DNA of 64,000 nt. Source: Sinohyriopsis cumingii. Its lineage: Eukaryota; Mollusca; Bivalvia; Unionida; Unionidae. The stretch lies in contig CM068831.1 in NCBI GenBank assembly GCA_028554795.2, positions 37,021,144 through 37,085,143 on the forward strand. The letters run 5' to 3'. Within the stretch, counting starts at the first letter, position 1; the number at the start of each line of letters is the position of its first letter. The position numbers were made by a program, and so were the translations under genes. The notes under the pieces are model-generated. The model was not told the DNA's origin, did no database searches, and saw only the letters and a list, made by a program, of their open reading frames with translations. This document shows, in pieces, positions 10,132 to 22,450 of this stretch.

Positions 10132-11769
10132 CAGAGATCTCGCTAGGATTTTAAAACTAGGAGTCCAGGACTCCCATTTTGGTAAAAACGGGAGTCCCAC
10201 CATCAAAAGTTACAGTCCCTTCTTTCTTACAGAATCAACACAAATGTGAGTGCATCTATTTTTAGAAGGAGAGGTTTTCGTAATCCAATCACTCACTACA
10301 ATATAGCTTCATTACAAATAGTCCATTGACAGGATCGCAAATCTTTGGTTTATTTATTTGTCTACGTCCTTGTAGTAATTTTAGGCAATTGTTAAATAGT
10401 ATCTTATCTGCTGTTTTTTCACATATTTTCACAAATACATGTCAGATCGGAAAAAATATTAAACCTTAAAGCGCATATCGCGAATTCCACAACGTAGCAT
10501 TGTCCCATACGTTTATGACCTATATAATTTTCATTTTAAAGTTAAATCTTTAATAAAATAATACCTTGGCTTTGCTTTCAATGATCTGTATATTTTTCTG
10601 AAAATATTTGCCCGATGGTTTACGAAAACAGACAATCTAATGAACTGGTACATCCCAAACTTAGCGAAGTCTGCCATTATTTCCCATTAGGCCTACTGGT
10701 TCACTTAAGAGTTTCACACAAATTTTATGACGAAGTAGTGCACACAAAGCAGTTAATAATCACTGATTCTGATCTTAAAACACAAGTTTGTATGTTTTAT
10801 CATTAAAGGATATCATGCTGGAAATTGATAGTTGCTACCTTACACAGAAAAGGGTTAATGGTCAATCAGCTATCAAAACATATGCTTGTGAATGGGTAAG
10901 AATTTGTTTGTCAACGTAATTGATATCAAAACTAGGCCTAGCTACTGATGTATTGATGAATACATTTTGCTACAACACTAGAACTAACCGGGCTAAGGCG
11001 AGCTGCATTTTTTTTAAAAAGTATGGTCAGTCAATGTACCTCTTAAATAGCTCCTGTTCATCTATCAGAGTGATACTGAATTTTGTCAATCCAAGTCAGG
11101 ACTTATTCCAAACACTAAGCTAGGCATCACACGCTTTCTTACACTTAGCTAATGTCCTATCCAAACTATCAATTCTAGCAGCTTTAGCACTCTTCTGAAT
11201 CTCGTTACAATCTTCGTAAGTTTGCTGTTTAACCCCAAAATACTTATCCAAATTTAAAAAAAGCATTTTGTCTAAGTCTCAACATGTCTTGATTCTCGTG
11301 CACTACTTATTCCGATACATTCGGAAATTAACACAGTACCAAAAGCTAAAGTTGTTTATTTGATGTACTTTTATAAATGACCACATGTACATCTCTGGGT
11401 CTTTCTGACTCTGTATTCAATCACAGTAAATATCAGTACATTTTTGCATCCGGCTGCCAGTCAAACAAAGCCTTTGATCATGCCGCCCAGCTATTGCATC
11501 ATGTTCTTTTTTATGTACTCTTATAATGGCAACATGTATGTATAGTAAGGGGTCTTTCAGTCACTGAATTCTGTCATAAATATCAGCACAGCTAATTGAT
11601 GAACACATTTTCCCACAAAGCAGGTGGCTGAAGCAGGACTGGCAAGTCTTTGAAATTTGCCGCAGACCTATAACATGCGTACGAAGGACTCCCGCCTCAG
11701 GGATTTTCTACATCCCAGATCAAAAATTGGCATCCAAATACGCGTTATTAAACATTTCCAAGATCTCTG
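10132..11769. mobile_element. hAT-like nonautonomous element with 6-bp target duplication (1.64 kb)
   Basis: The element starts CAGAGATCTCG and ends with the complement (CAAGATCTCTG), and is flanked by exact CAGGCA copies at 10126-10131 and 11770-11775. Near the left end AGTCCAGGACTCCC and GGGAGTCCC form subterminal inverted motifs, mirrored by GGACTCCCGCC near 11686-11696. Frames inside (for example 10615-10806) resemble no known protein. Superfamily by termini and duplication length only. Confidence 0.6.
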
Positions 11770-11775
11770 CAGGCA

Positions 11776-11883
11776 TATAAAGACAAGCATAAAATCAATG
11801 TGGCCCTTAAATGCATATTCAAGGAGTTCATAGACAAATGTCATGCAGCAGTGTATTGACTGACAATAAGGCCAGTGTGGCTC

Positions 11884-11914
<31 letters not shown>

Positions 11915-12096
11915 ACCTTTGATTGGTTATGAGAGGCCTGATTTGTCTGTTATGGACAACAACAAATGAACTTTAAACTTGAATTTCACATCAAAATTAT
12001 CATACAGTTGGTGGAAAAGATTGAAACTTCAGACACTTGAATGTAAATGTAGCAAATTCTGAATCAAATGAAATGGTGAACAGCTGCGCAATACTG

Positions 12097-12132
<36 letters not shown>

Positions 12133-12425
12133 TTGATTTGTCCAACCCACAATGACCTTGACCTCAATGCAAACGTAAATTTGCCGGTAGTCAGTATGCA
12201 CATAAAAAAAAAAACAACAGTTCTCAAGAAAGTTGCACTCACGGGTCAACAAAACCCTCAAATACAATGCCGTATTAAATATTCCTGAATGTCTTGCATG
12301 AAAATATAAACAGTAAAGTTCAACAAAGACACGATTGGAACTTAAGTTTGAGGGTTTTGCATTGCAACATACTGTATAGTAAACGATCAATATCAGCATA
12401 TAGGAAATATGACATTCAAACTTAC
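11776..12425. other. Proximal FAH intron 1 with GA and GT/GA microsatellites
   Basis: Holds (GA)n at 11885-11909 and (GT)n(GA)n at 12099-12130. CAAAACCCTCAAA (about 12248-12260) and its complement (about 12348-12360) form a short inverted repeat. No coding feature recognised. This is the segment closest to the FAH promoter and could carry intronic regulatory elements, but nothing specific is visible. Confidence 0.5.
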
Positions 12426-12506
12426 GTTGTCGGATGTTGAAAATACACCATAAGGCAGATTTTGAATAGGAAAATGACTCTCCGGGCTAACGTTTATAAA
12501 CGACAT
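12426..12506 (-). CDS. FAH: Fumarylacetoacetase, coding exon 1 (start)
   Basis: FAH hydrolyses 4-fumarylacetoacetate to fumarate and acetoacetate, the final step of tyrosine breakdown in the cytosol. ATG lies at 12506-12504 on the minus strand with A at -3. The 27 codons begin MSFINVSPESHFPIQNLPYG and continue VFSTSDN; human FAH starts MSFIP and shares FPI-x-NLPYGVFST. Exon 1 in human also spans 27 codons with phase 0, and a consensus GTAAG donor (12425-12421) follows. Domain: start of the N-terminal SH3-like fold. Its promoter is shared with MCCC2 on the opposite strand. Identification is firm because exon 2 matches as well. Confidence 0.95.
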
Positions 12507-12807
12507 TTTCAGTTGAAATCACCTAAGTTGTGACCCGTTGCGTATCCGCGTGTGTGAAAGAGGCTAATACACTAAGTATACAATTTATAACATAATATTC
12601 GTATGAAAACGTTCAAACTTTGCGCCAAATTTAATGTTATATGATTTAAAACCAGATGAACTTACAGGATTTATTCTGAATATTGCTCAAAATTATGCCT
12701 AGAGCCATCACTAAAAAAAAAAGAAAGAAAAAAAAAAGGAAACTGGCGTTGTAATACAAATATGTGGCAAGTATGCAGAGTTGGTTCTTGTGTAACAAAA
12801 GGGGACA
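12507..12807. promoter_or_regulatory. 301-bp shared intergenic segment between FAH and MCCC2 start codons (candidate bidirectional promoter)
   Basis: Both 5' leaders and both core promoters must fall here, unless noncoding first exons lie elsewhere. Visible elements: a palindromic TTTGCGCCAAA at 12619-12629 that matches an E2F-type site, a few CpGs around 12533-12550 (GACCCGTTGCGTATCCGCGT), AT-rich TATA-like stretches near 12582-12598, and an A-rich run at 12711-12737. There is no clear TATA box at a fixed distance. Transcription start sites are unknown. Confidence 0.7.
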
Positions 12808-12811
12808 ATGA
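12773..12811 (+). other. Upstream open reading frame overlapping the MCCC2 start
   Basis: ATG at 12773 opens 12 codons whose TGA (12809-12811) overlaps the MCCC2 ATG (12808-12810) by two bases. A second upstream ATG at 12762 opens a longer out-of-frame reading of 64 codons running through exon 1 to 12956. If transcription starts upstream of 12762, both could lower MCCC2 translation; if it starts downstream they are irrelevant. Confidence 0.45.
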
Positions 12812-12957
12812 GTGTTCGCCAGTTGAGGTTTCTTGCTGTTTCAGCAAGATGTCTGCACAGACAGTTATATGGCCCATCTCGACAACAGCGACACTATTAT
12901 ACAGAACATGCACAAACTGTTGGTTCAAAACAAGATGCAGAATCCCCAGAGTATAAG
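12808..12957 (+). CDS. MCCC2: MCCC2 exon 1: mitochondrial presequence and start
   Basis: Fifty codons, ending in phase 0 before a GTGTTT donor. The chosen ATG has A at -3, and an in-frame TAA at 12793-12795 excludes an earlier in-frame start. The first 31 residues, beginning MSVRQLRFLAVSARCLHRQL, have seven Arg, two His and no acidic residue, as expected of a matrix-targeting presequence. The exon ends ...ESPEYK, matching the human exon 1 boundary (ALYQ|ENYK). Confidence 0.92.
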
Positions 12958-13538
12958 GTGTTTATGTATAGTCACTTGTTTTCGCGGATAGTTGTATTTG
13001 GTTGTTCACCTGCATTCTTTTCCATTAGAAACTGTAACTTGTTATTTGTGTAACGGTATGGTTATTGTAATGGATATAAAATATTCGCGTTATCTACAAT
13101 CACTAGCTCTTCAATTGCATTTTATTACATCGACAAGTGATTTGCATTTTATTGACTTGTGTTTTGAAGGTCATTGCTTTACTCCTAATCTCAGGGTCAC
13201 TAAGCACCCCAAGACTCTTCAAGAACACATTAAGACTTTATAAAATACCTACTTTACATTTCAACAACAGTAAAAACAAACAAAAAGAGAAACAAAAGGT
13301 ATGAATATTTAGCGATTGTTTGTATAACAGGAAAAGTAGCAATGTCAAAGAGTTGTCAAGTGAATAAACTGGCATTCAAACAGAGTTTTCGGATGCAGTA
13401 ACATGAATATTTATTAACATTTATCAATAAATAGCAATAGCAATACCACATGGGAGTGAGACATTTCGATCCCAAGAAAATTACCAAGACACTTCAAATC
13501 AAGCCAAGGGACAACTTGCCCCCAATTCATGCACATCT

Positions 13539-13950
13539 AAAACAATAATTAGCATATTGCTAATATTAATTTCCACTAATCACACCATTGTTCATTGATG
13601 TCTGCAATTAAAGATGATACTAATCTATCTCGCTGAAAAAATGTCAACAGTTAATTATAATTAAAGTCACTTTTATTAATGAATGCATGCTAATCTAAAT
13701 GAAAGGAAATAAAATTTACTGCACGCTGTAAATTTGCATAAAAAATCTGATTTGTTGAAAACAATAATTAGCATACTGCTAATGGTCATTTCCACTAATC
13801 ACACGGTTATTCATTGATGGATGCAATTAAAAAAAAAAGTTAATTATAATTAAAGTCACTTATATTAAGTTAATCAATGCACGCTAATATGAATGAAAAG
13901 GAAAAGGTTTGAAAATTAAATGCACCACATGCTTTAAATTTGTACAGAAG
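13539..13950 (+). repeat. Diverged tandem duplication, unit about 220 bp
   Basis: Two copies begin AACAATAATTAGCATA at about 13540 and 13760. Each contains TTTCCACTAATCACAC, then TTAATTATAATTAAAGTCAC, then a (T)GCATGCTAAT-like segment. Divergence is well over 10 percent, so the duplication is old. It lies in MCCC2 intron 1; function unknown. Confidence 0.7.
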
Positions 13951-14274
13951 GCCGAAAATGTTCATTATATGCCAGTTTTTATCCTAAGCTTTAATAAAGG
14001 TGTTCAGTAAACTTGTGTAAATTTTGGAATAATTTATAGTAAATACAGTTTATATTGTGACATTTCAGTTGGATGTATTTTGGTATAATATGAACTGAAC
14101 TGTGTTAATTGTGACAATGGTGTTTTATCCTTGTGTAAAATGCCATAGGCATGTCAGGCCTTACCAGCTTGCTTTGTCTTGTAATAGATGCAGGAAATGG
14201 CAGAATCAGATTTGCAATACAGGTTAGAGTAATGATTCATTATCTTTTTTATTCTGTCAGTCTTCCTCTCTTTA

Positions 14275-14278
14275 ATAT

Positions 14279-14317
<39 letters not shown>

Positions 14318-14321
14318 TTTC
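14275..14321 (+). repeat. (ATTT)n microsatellite
   Basis: About eleven near-perfect TTTA units in MCCC2 intron 1. The rest of 13951-15705 holds nothing else I can assign. Confidence 0.95.
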
Positions 14322-15717
14322 AGAGTTGAACTTACCAAGTAGCATAGATGTGGCTTGTATATTCATACATTTTAGATTTAAAAATATATATAAAATGATT
14401 TTATTCCATCAAGCTTACCAACTTATAGTTATACATTTCTAGAATTTCTTTAATTTTAGAACATAATGTAAATAAGTAAATATTGAATTAGTTAACGATT
14501 AGCAAAACATCTTAGTAATTTCAATATTTCAGGATGACTCCATCGTTGTTTGTAGTAATTGCAAAGTATTAAATGTTTGACTTAAATGTTATTGATGGAC
14601 TCTGCATTGTCATTAGTCAAATTCACACGTTAAGTATTTTTGCAGCTAGGTTTTTGAAAAAATATTTCTGTAGTCTTGGTTTCAAGTTATTTGTAAAATA
14701 TGGTGCAAATGTTGGATGCTGTTCATTGATGATTGTTTCCATAAGTTCTGTGATGCCACCAGTACCAAATATTTGGGTCATTATGATATCATGTTCACCC
14801 TTTTCCACCTATATTTTATTTTGAAGGAAGTTCCGGACATTATCCTTCAGACGTTTAGTGCAAAGATAGTGTGTAGCCTAGCAGAATACAGGCTCTAATG
14901 GCTTGGTTATAGCCTTCTCATGATCACCTCCAAATTGCATCATTTCATGCACTCTTACTTCCACAGACTCAACATCTCTATCTAGCTCTGTAGCAATATG
15001 CTCCAGAAAACTCTTGTAAGTTCTGTAGGAGGCATCTGTGTGCAGAAGGACAGGACCAATAAAAATCAGATGTTCATTTGTACTGTTTCTGACAACTCTT
15101 TGATATGTTATACTATTGTTTTACTTGTCAAAGAATCCTTATGCAATTTGTTTTGTAAATGTAATGCAAAGAAAGCATGATTTGCTAGTGAACTCAATAA
15201 TCAGTAAATATGCGTTACTGTTCGATAGTGTCGATAACTGCCTGATTTAAAAAATTTAGATTTATATTTTCTTTATTGAAACATTGGGAAGTTATTTTGG
15301 TACAAATAAATGTAAATGTTATAGCTGGTATCTTTTTTCTTCTGATTTCAGCTATATTAAATAAATTTAAAATGAAGAAAATCTACCTTTTATGTTCTCT
15401 TACTATGTTTGTGAAAACATTAATAACTTCTAAAATAAACCAGATATGCATGTTTCATCATTTGTATTTCTTTGTTTAATCAGTCTGTAATTTGGGATGA
15501 ATCAGCCCAAAATTTGCACTGAATATGCATGGTCCTAATCAGCCATGATCCGAATCAGTTTGATACATAGAGTGTCAGTATTGAGTAGTGGAGGCAAAAA
15601 AATGCTGCTTTTGATACAAATAGTGATGGTACTAATACAGAAAAATACCCTTTATAAATTGGATTCAGGCTGTGTCTATGAGTGATGACATCTATATTAC
15701 TTAAGACATATTTAGAT

Positions 15718-15966
15718 GGGGGCCCCGAGTGGCCGAGTGGTCTAAAGCGCTCTTCGTTACGGATCACTGCCATCTCACCTCTGTCTGCGGCGGTTCGAGT
15801 CTAAGATTCAGCCAATGTGGGCATGTGAGAAAGCTTGCCAGTAGCTTCTCGTGGGTCGGTGGTTCTTTCCGGGGTTTTCCGGGTTCTTCCTCCACCATTA
15901 ATACTGGCCGCCATGTATAGCCTATCGTGCTGAAAAATGGCGTTAAACCCCACAACAACCACAACA
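15718..15966 (+). mobile_element. SINE family A copy with 12-bp target duplication
   Basis: Plus orientation, head GGGGGCCCCGAGTGGCCGAG, A box and a B box that has decayed to GGTTCGAGTCTAAG. The body ends GGCGTTAAACCCC with a CAACAAC tail. Exact direct repeats ACATATTTAGAT flank it (15706-15717 and 15967-15978), proving target-primed insertion. Confidence 0.9.
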
Positions 15967-15978
15967 ACATATTTAGAT

Positions 15979-16440
15979 AAAGAGACAAATGCCCTTTCCA
16001 TCAATGTGGACTAGCACCTTTTAAAAAATTTCAACCAGTGTTCTTGTGAAACATATCATGCTATGATATAATTGACATATCTGCCCAAAAAAAGGCTAGG
16101 CTAATTCAGTTGTAAGAGGTGAGTTCGTTTAATGTACGGCAGCATCTTTGGATACATGCCTCATGGTGGCAAATAGCTTTAATTACTGCTCTTTTCAAAG
16201 GATTTGAATCCAGTAAGGACATCATCTATGCTCAATGTGTCATATTTTCAGCATGTACTCTCAATTTGCTTTTGAGACAGTAATTCATACATTGACAGAA
16301 AGAACGTAACATGTAGAACACTACTAATTGTATTTATTTCAGTAAATACGTATTAGTATAAGGAGTACATTTTATTTTTCAATATACATCATAAGAAGTG
16401 CAACAACTTGGCAGAGGGTTGATCTCTCTCTCTCTCTCTC

Positions 16441-16485
<45 letters not shown>

Positions 16486-19211
16486 AATACAAATCATATG
16501 GCAAATAACAATCCTTTCATGTGCACTGGATCCAGCAAGGGATCACGTGTGTCAGGGATTGATTACGATAAATGCATTAAACTGACAATGAACAATGCGA
16601 AACCAGTATCTAGCTAGCTGAGTGATTTCGACTCTTAAATGAGTCTTTTTCAAAGGCAAATTTAAAACATAGACAAGACAAACAAATAAAACAGAAAAAC
16701 GGTTATGTTTGCTAAACTTTACATGGCTGTTTTTTTTTATACAGGAATTCAACCTTTTAATTCTAATATGTGTCAACTAGTTTATTTCAGCTTGTTGCTG
16801 ATACTTTAAAATAATTGTATTGACCTAGAAAGTGATGAGCCATAACGACATGTTATTTTATGTAAATTTATGCAAGCGCAGATTATATCCCAGATATTTC
16901 ATTGTTATAGTAGTCATAGGCTATTAAGCAAATTTAGAGAATTATTTAAAAGAAAATGTGTTGGCTGCAAAAAATAATTTTATTTGTGCATGGTTGTCTT
17001 TTTCTAGTCTTCTTGGTTTAAACTGCTTGGTTTCAATGTTGTAAGGAGGCATATCCAGTAAGATTCCTTTTCTTTCCTGGTTTGTGTGGAGTCCAAAGTT
17101 TTGCAAATATAACCGTTTTTCTGTTGAAATGATCATGCTTTGCATTCTGTATGTGTGTTAAAATCCAACTTAAAAGAAATGCTGCTGTTAAATTTGTCAA
17201 AAATATAATACATATGGCTTAAACAGTCTCATTCAAGGCAGTGATATGAAATAACGTTAATTTGTTTTTGTACACACACCTAGCATCTCTTTAATTGACT
17301 ATAATGGGTTGTTTCACTTCCTGATCCTACCTATGCAAATTAGCACAGTGGACTCACCCACTGCAGTCTTCAAACAGATCTCACTGGCTATTGTCAGCCA
17401 GTTGAGTAATATGTGAAATGATGGTTCATACTTGACCTCAGTGCCATTAATTGCCACTATTTAAATTGCCCAAGGGATAGTTTTACATCAGCTCCAATCA
17501 TGACTATTTACCATTCATACATGCTACATGTACAGGGATATAATAAATGTGGTGTTTTTGGGTCTTTTTTGTTTTTTTTTAAAGATTACTGAAAATTGTG
17601 TTTTCCTGAAACACGTCCATGTCGGGGTTTGGGAGTACAAAATTGTATGTTTAGCATGCATTCATTTGATTAAAATAAGATCTCAACTTCGTGTTGGACA
17701 ATGTTGCAGGTTTGTCAATATCTTGAAAATACTTTTATACATTTCATTAGCGAGTCTGATCAAAGTTTCCTGAGGCAGATTTAATTTTCTTTTTACAAAC
17801 CTGATGGGTACTTCACTTATAATACAGGATGAGCCCAATCTAAAATTAGAGGGGCCTCAGGCAATGGCCTATCAGATTTTCTGATTACTGGAATATACGC
17901 TAGAATAAGCATAATACAGATTCTCATCTTTGGTGTCCCAAATTCATGGACATGATAAGCATGCAAGTCAACAAATTTTTTGTTATTTAACTCCTGAGGT
18001 TTTAAACCAACTGTGCCCACAGCACGAATTTAGAACATTAGAGCATGCATTCATAAATGATGGTTTATAGCATGCTTAAAAGACATGCACATTAGACTTA
18101 ATCTCTAGGGATTTCAAGTTGTGGTCATGTTTTTAACTGGATTTATTGTTTACTTTAAAAAAAAGTACCCTTTACAGGTTCAGAATGAAGATATTTGGAA
18201 AAAAATTGTGCATTGGCCTGGGTTAAGATTTAAACTGATTGCAAAGTTTGTATAAAAGTCTGCATCCTAACTTTTCGTCTCAAATTTGCATTTATAGTAA
18301 ATAAGATACAAATCCAAATGTATGAAAATTGCCCCTGAATCACTGACATTTTGAACACAGGCTGCTGTAAGACTGATCATATGTAGGGCTGTCACATGTA
18401 CATGAACAAATGACATAATTTCATGTTCATTATATAACAGTTGGTCATATGTGTAATGATGATGTGAAAAAAGTTTGGAATGCTGGTCACATAAAAATGG
18501 CTTTTAAAAAAAAACAAGTGAATTGAAGTCTGGAAATATATAATGGAGGCAGAAATAGTAGAAGAAAGTTTAAATGCAACCTGCGTACACTGAAGGCAAT
18601 TCAGAGAGTACATAAGGAACATGTTTTAATTGTCTAAAGCAAATAATTCAATGCCTTTAGACATACATGTGAATGCTGATCTAACAAAAAACCTACAGAA
18701 ATGCAGAATTATGCATCATATCTTGAATTGTTGTCTGTGTCTGTTAAATCGCTCTGTATTTAGAAAATTTGTCTTCATTTTCAAATGGGTGGGGATGAAT
18801 TTTTGACCAAGTTTTCAGTCCTAGGATAGACCCTGAAGATTGCAGATAAACAGAATTCTTTCATTTCTTACAATTCATGTAAATGTTTACATTTTTTTCT
18901 TTGAAATGTGATAGCCCTATTTGCATGGGTTGAGTGATCATATAAAATTGATGGCAATTAATACTTTTACTTCCAGCAGAAATTTCAATATATAATTAAA
19001 ACTGCAGATAAAGATGTTAAAAGCAGTCTGGTAAAATATGCAGTTGTGAGTGTTGCCAGCTGAAAAAACATTACTGCAATATAGTTGAACATATTGCAGT
19101 ATGCATTGATATTTCCTGCTACCATGCAGACCATTTTGAAAACACATGTGATATGGGCAGCATGATTTGCCAAGTCTTTAAGTATTATTATAATAAATGT
19201 GTATATGTATA

Positions 19212-19251
<40 letters not shown>

Positions 19252-19511
19252 ATTGTTAGCTGTATTTCTCATTCTATTGGAAAAATAGCTTATATGTATG
19301 GCCATTATAAGAGACAAGATTTTTGCAAACTAAACAATAGTAGTGATCAACTTTGACATCAGGGTAATGATAGGGCATCAACAGCATACTGCTAAACAAT
19401 CTATTAATTCTTCCTCATCTATCAAGCAAAAGTGAGTGCAAACAGTGCTGTACTTATTTTTATGCCAGTGAATCACATTTTTAAAGCTGCAACTTTTTCC
19501 TTTTTTTGCAG
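15979..19511. other. MCCC2 intron 1, distal part, with microsatellites
   Basis: Contains (CT)n(TA)n at 16421-16482 and (GT)n(AT)n at 19207-19251. Otherwise AT-rich unassigned sequence; no exon or mobile element recognised. The intron ends in TTTTTTTGCAG before exon 2. Confidence 0.6.
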
Positions 19512-19578
19512 GAAAACTATGATAAGATGCAAGTTCTTGTGAAAGAGCTCAAAAACACAGTCTCCAAGATACTGCAAG
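19512..19578 (+). CDS. MCCC2: MCCC2 exon 2
   Basis: Sixty-seven bases, phase 0 in and phase 1 out, donor GTGCTT. Encodes ENYDKMQVLVKELKNTVSKI followed by LQ, the amphipathic N-terminal helix; human has ENYKQMKALVNQLHERV. Confidence 0.92.
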
Positions 19579-19689
19579 GTGCTTACAAATACATTACTTC
19601 ATAAACAATTAGTAAAAACAAAGCAAACTCCAGAAAATACAATCGCTGTCTGTTCAAGTCTTCTAATTGCCAACTCATTTGTTGGACTG

Positions 19690-20060
19690 AAGTTGGGGCA
19701 GGTCAGTTGGTTGAACAATGAACTTGTAATCCAAGGGTCATAAGTTTGATACTTGCAATATACAGCCTGAGTTGGCTGCCTCATTGTATCTTTGGGAAAG
19801 GTATTTAGCCCTCATTCTCTCAGTATGATATCCAGCCGATTCTTACCAAATATAAAAATTGTACTCGCAACTGCCTCGCTTGTTGCTCAGCATTAAGAAG
19901 TTAGTGGTAGGACTGGTCGGCCTGGTGCCAGGAATATGTGACTGGGTAGGACATAATGCTACATGTCTACGGCATGATTCCCCAGTGCTAGACTATAAAC
20001 TGCCATACTGCAGACATCAGAGCGATATGACTGAAAAATTGTTTTAAATCTGTTTTAAAG
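19690..20060 (+). mobile_element. Two adjoining SINE fragments: family C head and family B body
   Basis: From about 19693 a tRNA-like head reads GTCAGTTGGTTGAACAATGA with B-box-like AAGTTTGATACTTG, followed by GGCTGCCTCATTGTATC (family C). From about 19845 it changes to a family B body (AACTGCCTCGCTTGTTGCTC and GCTACATGTCTACGGCATGA) also seen at 38940-39160. Either a 5'-truncated family B copy inserted beside C, or a composite SINE. Confidence 0.6.
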
Positions 20061-20518
20061 TTCCAAAACACACACACAGCATGATGTAGCTAATAATGTG
20101 TTAAAAGTAGAGTTAAAATGAACAGATAAATGTAATACTTGAATTAGCTCAACATTTCATGTATAAATAATTGTTCATGTTTTTTTATTGGACCTTTTGA
20201 GATATCTACATTCACAGCTCCCTATTTTAACCAAAATTTGATTATCCAGATGACCAATTATTTGGAGAAAATAATTTTCCTATGATTTGTCTGGATAATC
20301 AGTTTTATACTGTATTAGCAAGTGGTCCATTGGTCACTCAAGATGTGGGTTTTTTTAGCCTAGGAAGATACTTGATTGGAGCAACTTTATTGTTTTTCAT
20401 CACATTTACTTCTTTGTTAAGGTTATTATGATTTACTTTTTTTGTGGTGTAATTTTTTTATATACAAATTTGCTGTGTAACCGTAGGTTATCATTTTCTA
20501 GTAAATACACTCTAAGAT

Positions 20519-20646
20519 TGTTTTTGCATCAATCTTTTACCCATGATTTTAAAAGAAAATTAGGGTTTATATGATTACACTGTGTTTTTGCATCAATCTT
20601 TTACCCATGATTTTAAAAGAAAATTAGGGTTTATATGATTACACTG
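20519..20646 (+). repeat. Perfect 64-bp tandem duplication
   Basis: Two copies, starting at 20519 and 20583, begin TGTTTTTGCATCAATCTTTT; I see no mismatch between them. MCCC2 intron 2. The absence of divergence points to a recent event. Confidence 0.95.
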
Positions 20647-21110
20647 AGTTGACCTAAGCATTCATTTATGTACACAGGTCTTCCACTACTGTTCAGGATA
20701 GAGTCTGTATGATTTGATTGGTGTGGTCTCTTTTTTTTGTCTTTTGTACACAACAGTTTACCAGTTTTAGAATTTCAAGTCATCCGTTGGGGGCATTGTT
20801 TTGAGGTTGGAGATATTGGATGAGTTGGACCTAAACATAAATGAAAATAATCTAAGGATATATATTTCACAAATACTGAATTCTGTTTTATACATGATAT
20901 TCAATGAAAGGTGGTTATTAAATTCATTATGAGATAGAATTTATATAGGGTATAAGCCAAGTTCAGTTTGGATCAAGTCTGTGGAATTTATAATAATAAA
21001 CAGGCCCGTGTTCATATGTAATGAACATCAATGCATTATTTAAACTGATTACAAATTAAAATTTAAATGTTGATCATATTTAAATTTCCCCTCTGGTATG
21101 TTTTCTCTAG

Positions 21111-21195
21111 GAGGGGGAGAAAAGGCCAGATCCCGTCACACTTCTAGAGGAAAAATGCTTCCCAGAGACAGAATTAATGCTTTACTGGACCCAGA
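21111..21195 (+). CDS. MCCC2: MCCC2 exon 3
   Basis: Eighty-five bases, phase 1 in and 2 out, acceptor TTTTCTCTAG, donor GTATGT. Encodes (G)[20 protein letters not shown] then INALLDP, the GGG-EKAR...RGK-LPR signature at the start of the carboxyltransferase N-domain. Confidence 0.95.
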
Positions 21196-22450
21196 GTATG
21201 TGCATTTATCATATCCACAATTTTTCTTAAGAAACATGCAATGATATTGTGATACTGTCCATTTATCTGTCTCTTATTGACTTATACTATTGCCTCCTAA
21301 ACTGCTGACTTGAAATCTGCTTAACCTGGTGTAATACTTTACCAGTATATAGCAACCCAGTTTAGAGGATATATTATTGTTGGCCCTCACCCAAGGGTTT
21401 CCTGGGAGGAGCCATACAGGTCACGTTTTGACTCGTACCCTGTGTTCCCTGTGAGGTTTGAGAGGTCAAATGTTATTAGCTCACATCCTGTTGCACACAG
21501 GAAGGGGAGCAAGAAGTCAAATGTATCCAAATTTTTAACAATATTTACATTTTCATGTATTTTTATGAATCTATGTTAGTTCACTTGTGTCATTATAATG
21601 GTTTATCTGGCTAGTATTTTTTTGTAACAGAAATATTTCTAAAAATTCTCACAAAGTCCTGAGCCTACATTGAATTCTCAGAATGTTTATCATTAAACCT
21701 CAAGCTCAGCTCAAAGTACAAAATTTAGACAGTCTGTAGCTTTAATTAAAAGTACAGTTAGATGCCTGAAATATTCATGATTTTTGTTTCCTTTAGTTGT
21801 TTGATAGCGTTCCTAATTTTAATGACATGTAGAAATCTTAGTGACTTTACCTGATTTTCAGCATTTGAGTTTATGCTCTAAAAATTTCAAATGGTCCAGG
21901 ATTCTTCATAGTAGTGTATGCAAACTTTAGAGATCAGAGTTTCAATGTTATGACTTGTTTCACCTAGAAGATTTTGTGATAGACATATATATTCTAAGGC
22001 ACATCCCAACAACCTTGTCTGTCGCTATTACCTTTCTACAAAGGAAATACCTCATTCATGCTAGATGTACCAGTTCCTTATTCTTGAGATTTCTTAGAAC
22101 ATGTTCATTGACCCAGTCTGATCCATGTCATCAGCCTATGCATTATAGCACATCATCATTTCCAGAAGAACATTGAGTCAACACATTGCAAAAAATGCTA
22201 ATAAAGAGAAGAATGTACACAAGTGATGGTTTGCTAAATATTATCCGTTCGTAGTTCATACAACAGTAATTGGGTCCCAATATTATTCTGATTATTTTTA
22301 TTATTGCAATAGCATATTCAGAACACAAAATCTTCCAATAGTCTTTTTTTTTTTAGAGTTCTTGTGTTTTTTTACAGATGTCTCAAATGGTTGGTAAGTG
22401 TGAGCATAAGAAAGGCCCATGGGATGCACACTTGATTTATAAGCAGATAT
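21196..22450. other. MCCC2 intron 3, unassigned
   Basis: Unassigned intronic sequence up to the SINE at 22451. A GC-richer stretch at 21380-21510 (GGTTTCCTGGGAGGAGCCAT) could be an old repeat, but I cannot name it. Confidence 0.4.
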
